Below are positions 62,371 through 64,000 of a stretch of DNA of 64,000 bases, one piece after another. The position numbers were made by a program, and so were the translations under genes. The notes below the pieces were generated by a model that saw nothing but the letters and a program-made list of their open reading frames with translations, made no database searches and was not told where the DNA came from. The stretch spans positions 1-64,000 of the forward strand of contig NZ_JAVDPZ010000003.1 of NCBI RefSeq assembly GCF_031453995.1. Reading direction: 5' to 3'. This DNA is from Nitrobacter vulgaris. Its GTDB lineage: Bacteria > Pseudomonadota > Alphaproteobacteria > Rhizobiales > Xanthobacteraceae. Within the stretch, counting starts at the first letter, position 1, and each line of letters opens with the position of its first letter.

Positions 62371-63648
62371 TCAGCCCCTCTCCCGCGCCACCGCCCGAAG
62401 GCCGATGTCACGGCGGCAGAAACCCTCAGGCCATTTGATGCGATCGACCGCCTCATAAGCGTGGGCTTGCGCCTCCGCGACGGTCTTGCCTGACGCGCAG
62501 ACGTTCAGGACGCGACCGCCACCCGCGAGAATCTGCCCGTCCTCTTCCCTGGTTCCTGCATGAAAAATCTCCACGCCCTCAACCTTGGCGGCATCGTCGA
62601 GTCCCTCAATGCGCGTCCCCTTCGCGTAATTGCCGGGATAACCCTTCGCCGCCATCACCACCGTCAATGCCGGATCGGGAAACCAGCGCAGATCGAAATG
62701 CTTCAACTGTCCGTCACAGACCGCGAATAGCGCCGGCACGATGTCCGACATCATCCGCAGCATCAGCACCTGGCATTCCGGATCGCCGAAACGGACGTTG
62801 TACTCGATCAGTTTCGGTCCCTGTTCCGTGATCATCAGGCCGGCAAACAGCACGCCCTTGAAGGGCGCGCCTTTTTCCCGCATGGCGCGCAATGTTGGAA
62901 CGATGATCTCATCCATGGTGCGGCGGCACATCTCGGTGGTCATCACGGTCGCCGGCGAATAAGCGCCCATCCCGCCGGTGTTCGGCCCTTGGTCGCCATC
63001 GAACGCACGCTTGTGGTCCTGCGCCGTCGCCAGCGCCAGCGCGTGTTCGCCGTCGCACAGCGCGAAGAACGAAGCCTCCTCGCCACGCAGGAACTCCTCG
63101 ACCACGATCTGGGCGCCAGCGGCGCCGAAGCCGCCCTCGAACATCATGTCGATCGCGGCCAGCGCCTCGTCCAGCGTCGTCGCGACCACGACACCCTTAC
63201 CGGCTGCAAGCCCGTCGGCCTTGATGACGACCGGTGCGCCCTGCGCGTGGATATAGCTCTTCGCCGCCGCGGCATCGTCGAAGCGTCCATAGGCCGCTGT
63301 CGGAATGCTGTTGGCGTTGCAGATATCCTTGGTGAAGCCCTTCGAGCTTTCGAGCTGCGCGGCGGCTTTGCAGGGGCCGAACGCCTTGATGCCCGCAGTC
63401 GCGAGATCGTCGACAATACCTGCGGCGAGCGGCGCTTCCGGACCGACCACCACCAGATCAACCTTGTTGGCTTTGCAGAACGCGATCACCGCGGCATGGT
63501 CCGCGATATCGAGCACCACGCATTCGGCCTCGCGCGCGATCCCGGCATTCCCCGGCGCGCACCAGAGTTTCGTCAGCAGCGGCGAACCGGCGATTTTCCA
63601 GGCCAGCGCATGTTCGCGGCCGCCGGAACCAAGCAGAAGAATGTTCAT
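62371..63648 (-). CDS. purD: Phosphoribosylamine--glycine ligase
   Basis: PurD is the second enzyme of purine synthesis and makes GAR with ATP. The protein has 425 residues. The N-terminal LLLGSGGREHALAWKIAGSP, VVVGPEAPLAAGIVDDLA and FGPCKAAAQLESSKGFTKDI are family segments. The ATP-grasp part includes APVVIKADGLAAGKGVVVAT and DHKRAFDGDQGPNTGGMGAY. It is divergent from xseA, as in many alphaproteobacteria. The purine pathway also uses PRPP from prs in this window. Confidence 0.97.
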   Translation of the reverse strand: MNILLLGSGGREHALAWKIAGSPLLTKLWCAPGNAGIAREAECVVLDIADHAAVIAFCKANKVDLVVVGPEAPLAAGIVDDLATAGIKAFGPCKAAAQLESSKGFTKDICNANSIPTAAYGRFDDAAAAKSYIHAQGAPVVIKADGLAAGKGVVVATTLDEALAAIDMMFEGGFGAAGAQIVVEEFLRGEEASFFALCDGEHALALATAQDHKRAFDGDQGPNTGGMGAYSPATVMTTEMCRRTMDEIIVPTLRAMREKGAPFKGVLFAGLMITEQGPKLIEYNVRFGDPECQVLMLRMMSDIVPALFAVCDGQLKHFDLRWFPDPALTVVMAAKGYPGNYAKGTRIEGLDDAAKVEGVEIFHAGTREEDGQILAGGGRVLNVCASGKTVAEAQAHAYEAVDRIKWPEGFCRRDIGLRAVARERG

Positions 63649-63720
63649 GAACGACCGCCGATCCAGCCTTTCGTGTGGTTTCCAAGCGGTTTAGCATGGT
63701 AATGCGGACGAGCAACAGAA

Positions 63721-64000
63721 GTGAGCCTGATGCCCGCAAACCCAGCACAGCTTTTGGCGAACTCGCCGGAATATACCGTCTCCGAGTTGTCCTCGGCGCT
63801 GAAACGCACCGTGGAGGACACTTACGGCCATGTGCGGGTTCGCGGTGAGATATCCGGCTTTCGCGGGCCGCACGCTTCGGGCCATTGCTATTTCGCGCTG
63901 AAGGACGAAAGCGCCAAGATCGAGGCGGTGATCTGGAAAGGTGTCCACGGCCGAATGCGGTTCAAGCCGCAGGAGGGCCTCGAAGTCATCGCCACCGGCA
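63721..64000 (+). CDS. xseA: Exodeoxyribonuclease VII large subunit, 5' part
   Basis: The frame begins at a GTG (63721) or an ATG (63730) and is open to the window edge, giving about 93 residues. The text includes EYTVSELSSALKRTVEDTYG, HVRVRGEISGFRGPHASGHC and YFALKDESAKIEAVIWKGVH, which is the OB-fold DNA-binding start of XseA. The enzyme degrades single-stranded DNA with XseB. The gene is cut by the window end, not broken. Confidence 0.95.
   Translation, partial: MSLMPANPAQLLANSPEYTVSELSSALKRTVEDTYGHVRVRGEISGFRGPHASGHCYFALKDESAKIEAVIWKGVHGRMRFKPQEGLEVIATG

Noticed and set aside
1..64000. CRISPR array, prophage or insertion sequence
   Set aside because: No regularly spaced direct repeats, integrase, transposase or phage structural gene was recognised on either strand.

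Overview
The window is GC-rich chromosomal DNA of an alphaproteobacterium. Gene content and order point to the Bradyrhizobium / Nitrobacter / Rhodopseudomonas group (Nitrobacteraceae, formerly Bradyrhizobiaceae). The clues are the lgt-midA-pgeF operon, a PetP/PetR-like MarR + OmpR pair, a TipF-like EAL protein, a UvrB of about 1020 residues with long extensions, and short palindromic intergenic repeats of a kind I recall from this group. The genus is an inference. No rRNA, tRNA, CRISPR array, prophage, transposase or plasmid gene was recognised. The window ends inside xseA; its first 288 bases are an open frame of uncertain meaning.

Layout. 0-10 kb: a secreted coiled-coil protein, a membrane PAS protein, a CWC zinc-ribbon protein, uvrB, a DUF3302 + HlyD-type pair and several unknown proteins. 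9.8-18.5 kb: prs, pgeF-midA-lgt, ubiK, a 50-residue membrane protein, a MaoC protein, a DUF4282 protein, ychF, pth and rplY. 19-29.3 kb: a YbjN-like protein, proC, an ALDH7-type dehydrogenase, an ornithine-type aminotransferase, a MarR / response regulator / histidine kinase operon, ilvE and a MATE exporter. 29.4-34 kb: uvrC, pgsA, moaD, moaE and prmB on the minus strand. 34-42.5 kb: an Omp25-like barrel protein, rlmJ, a secreted RNase T2, small periplasmic proteins, hisS and a TadE/TadG pair. 42.8-53.4 kb: an omega-aminotransferase, the TipF-like protein, a HAD phosphatase, a CheY-like receiver, ribF, a sugar acetyltransferase, ileS, lspA and an unknown exported protein. 53.8-64 kb: two tandem M16 peptidase-family genes, arfB, mutL, rsmD, an RluB-type pseudouridine synthase with a large disordered head, tadA, purD and the start of xseA.

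How the genes work together. DNA repair is well represented (uvrB, uvrC, mutL, xseA), as are RNA modification and translation (hisS, ileS, pth, arfB, rplY, prmB, rlmJ, rsmD, the pseudouridine synthase, tadA). Envelope and lipoprotein maturation is covered by lgt, lspA and pgsA. Nucleotide and cofactor synthesis is covered by prs, purD, ribF, moaD and moaE. Amino-acid metabolism is covered by proC, the ALDH7-type enzyme, the ornithine aminotransferase and ilvE.

Most of the window is conserved housekeeping DNA, and I found no clear new multigene system. The points most worth a second look are: an atypical, AT-richer segment inside hisS; a probable CTG start for the sugar acetyltransferase; a perfect operator-like palindrome over the start of the MarR gene; a family of mosaic palindromic repeats; a TipF-like EAL protein with one metal-site aspartate replaced by histidine; the paired active/inactive M16 proteins; and a 50-residue membrane protein.
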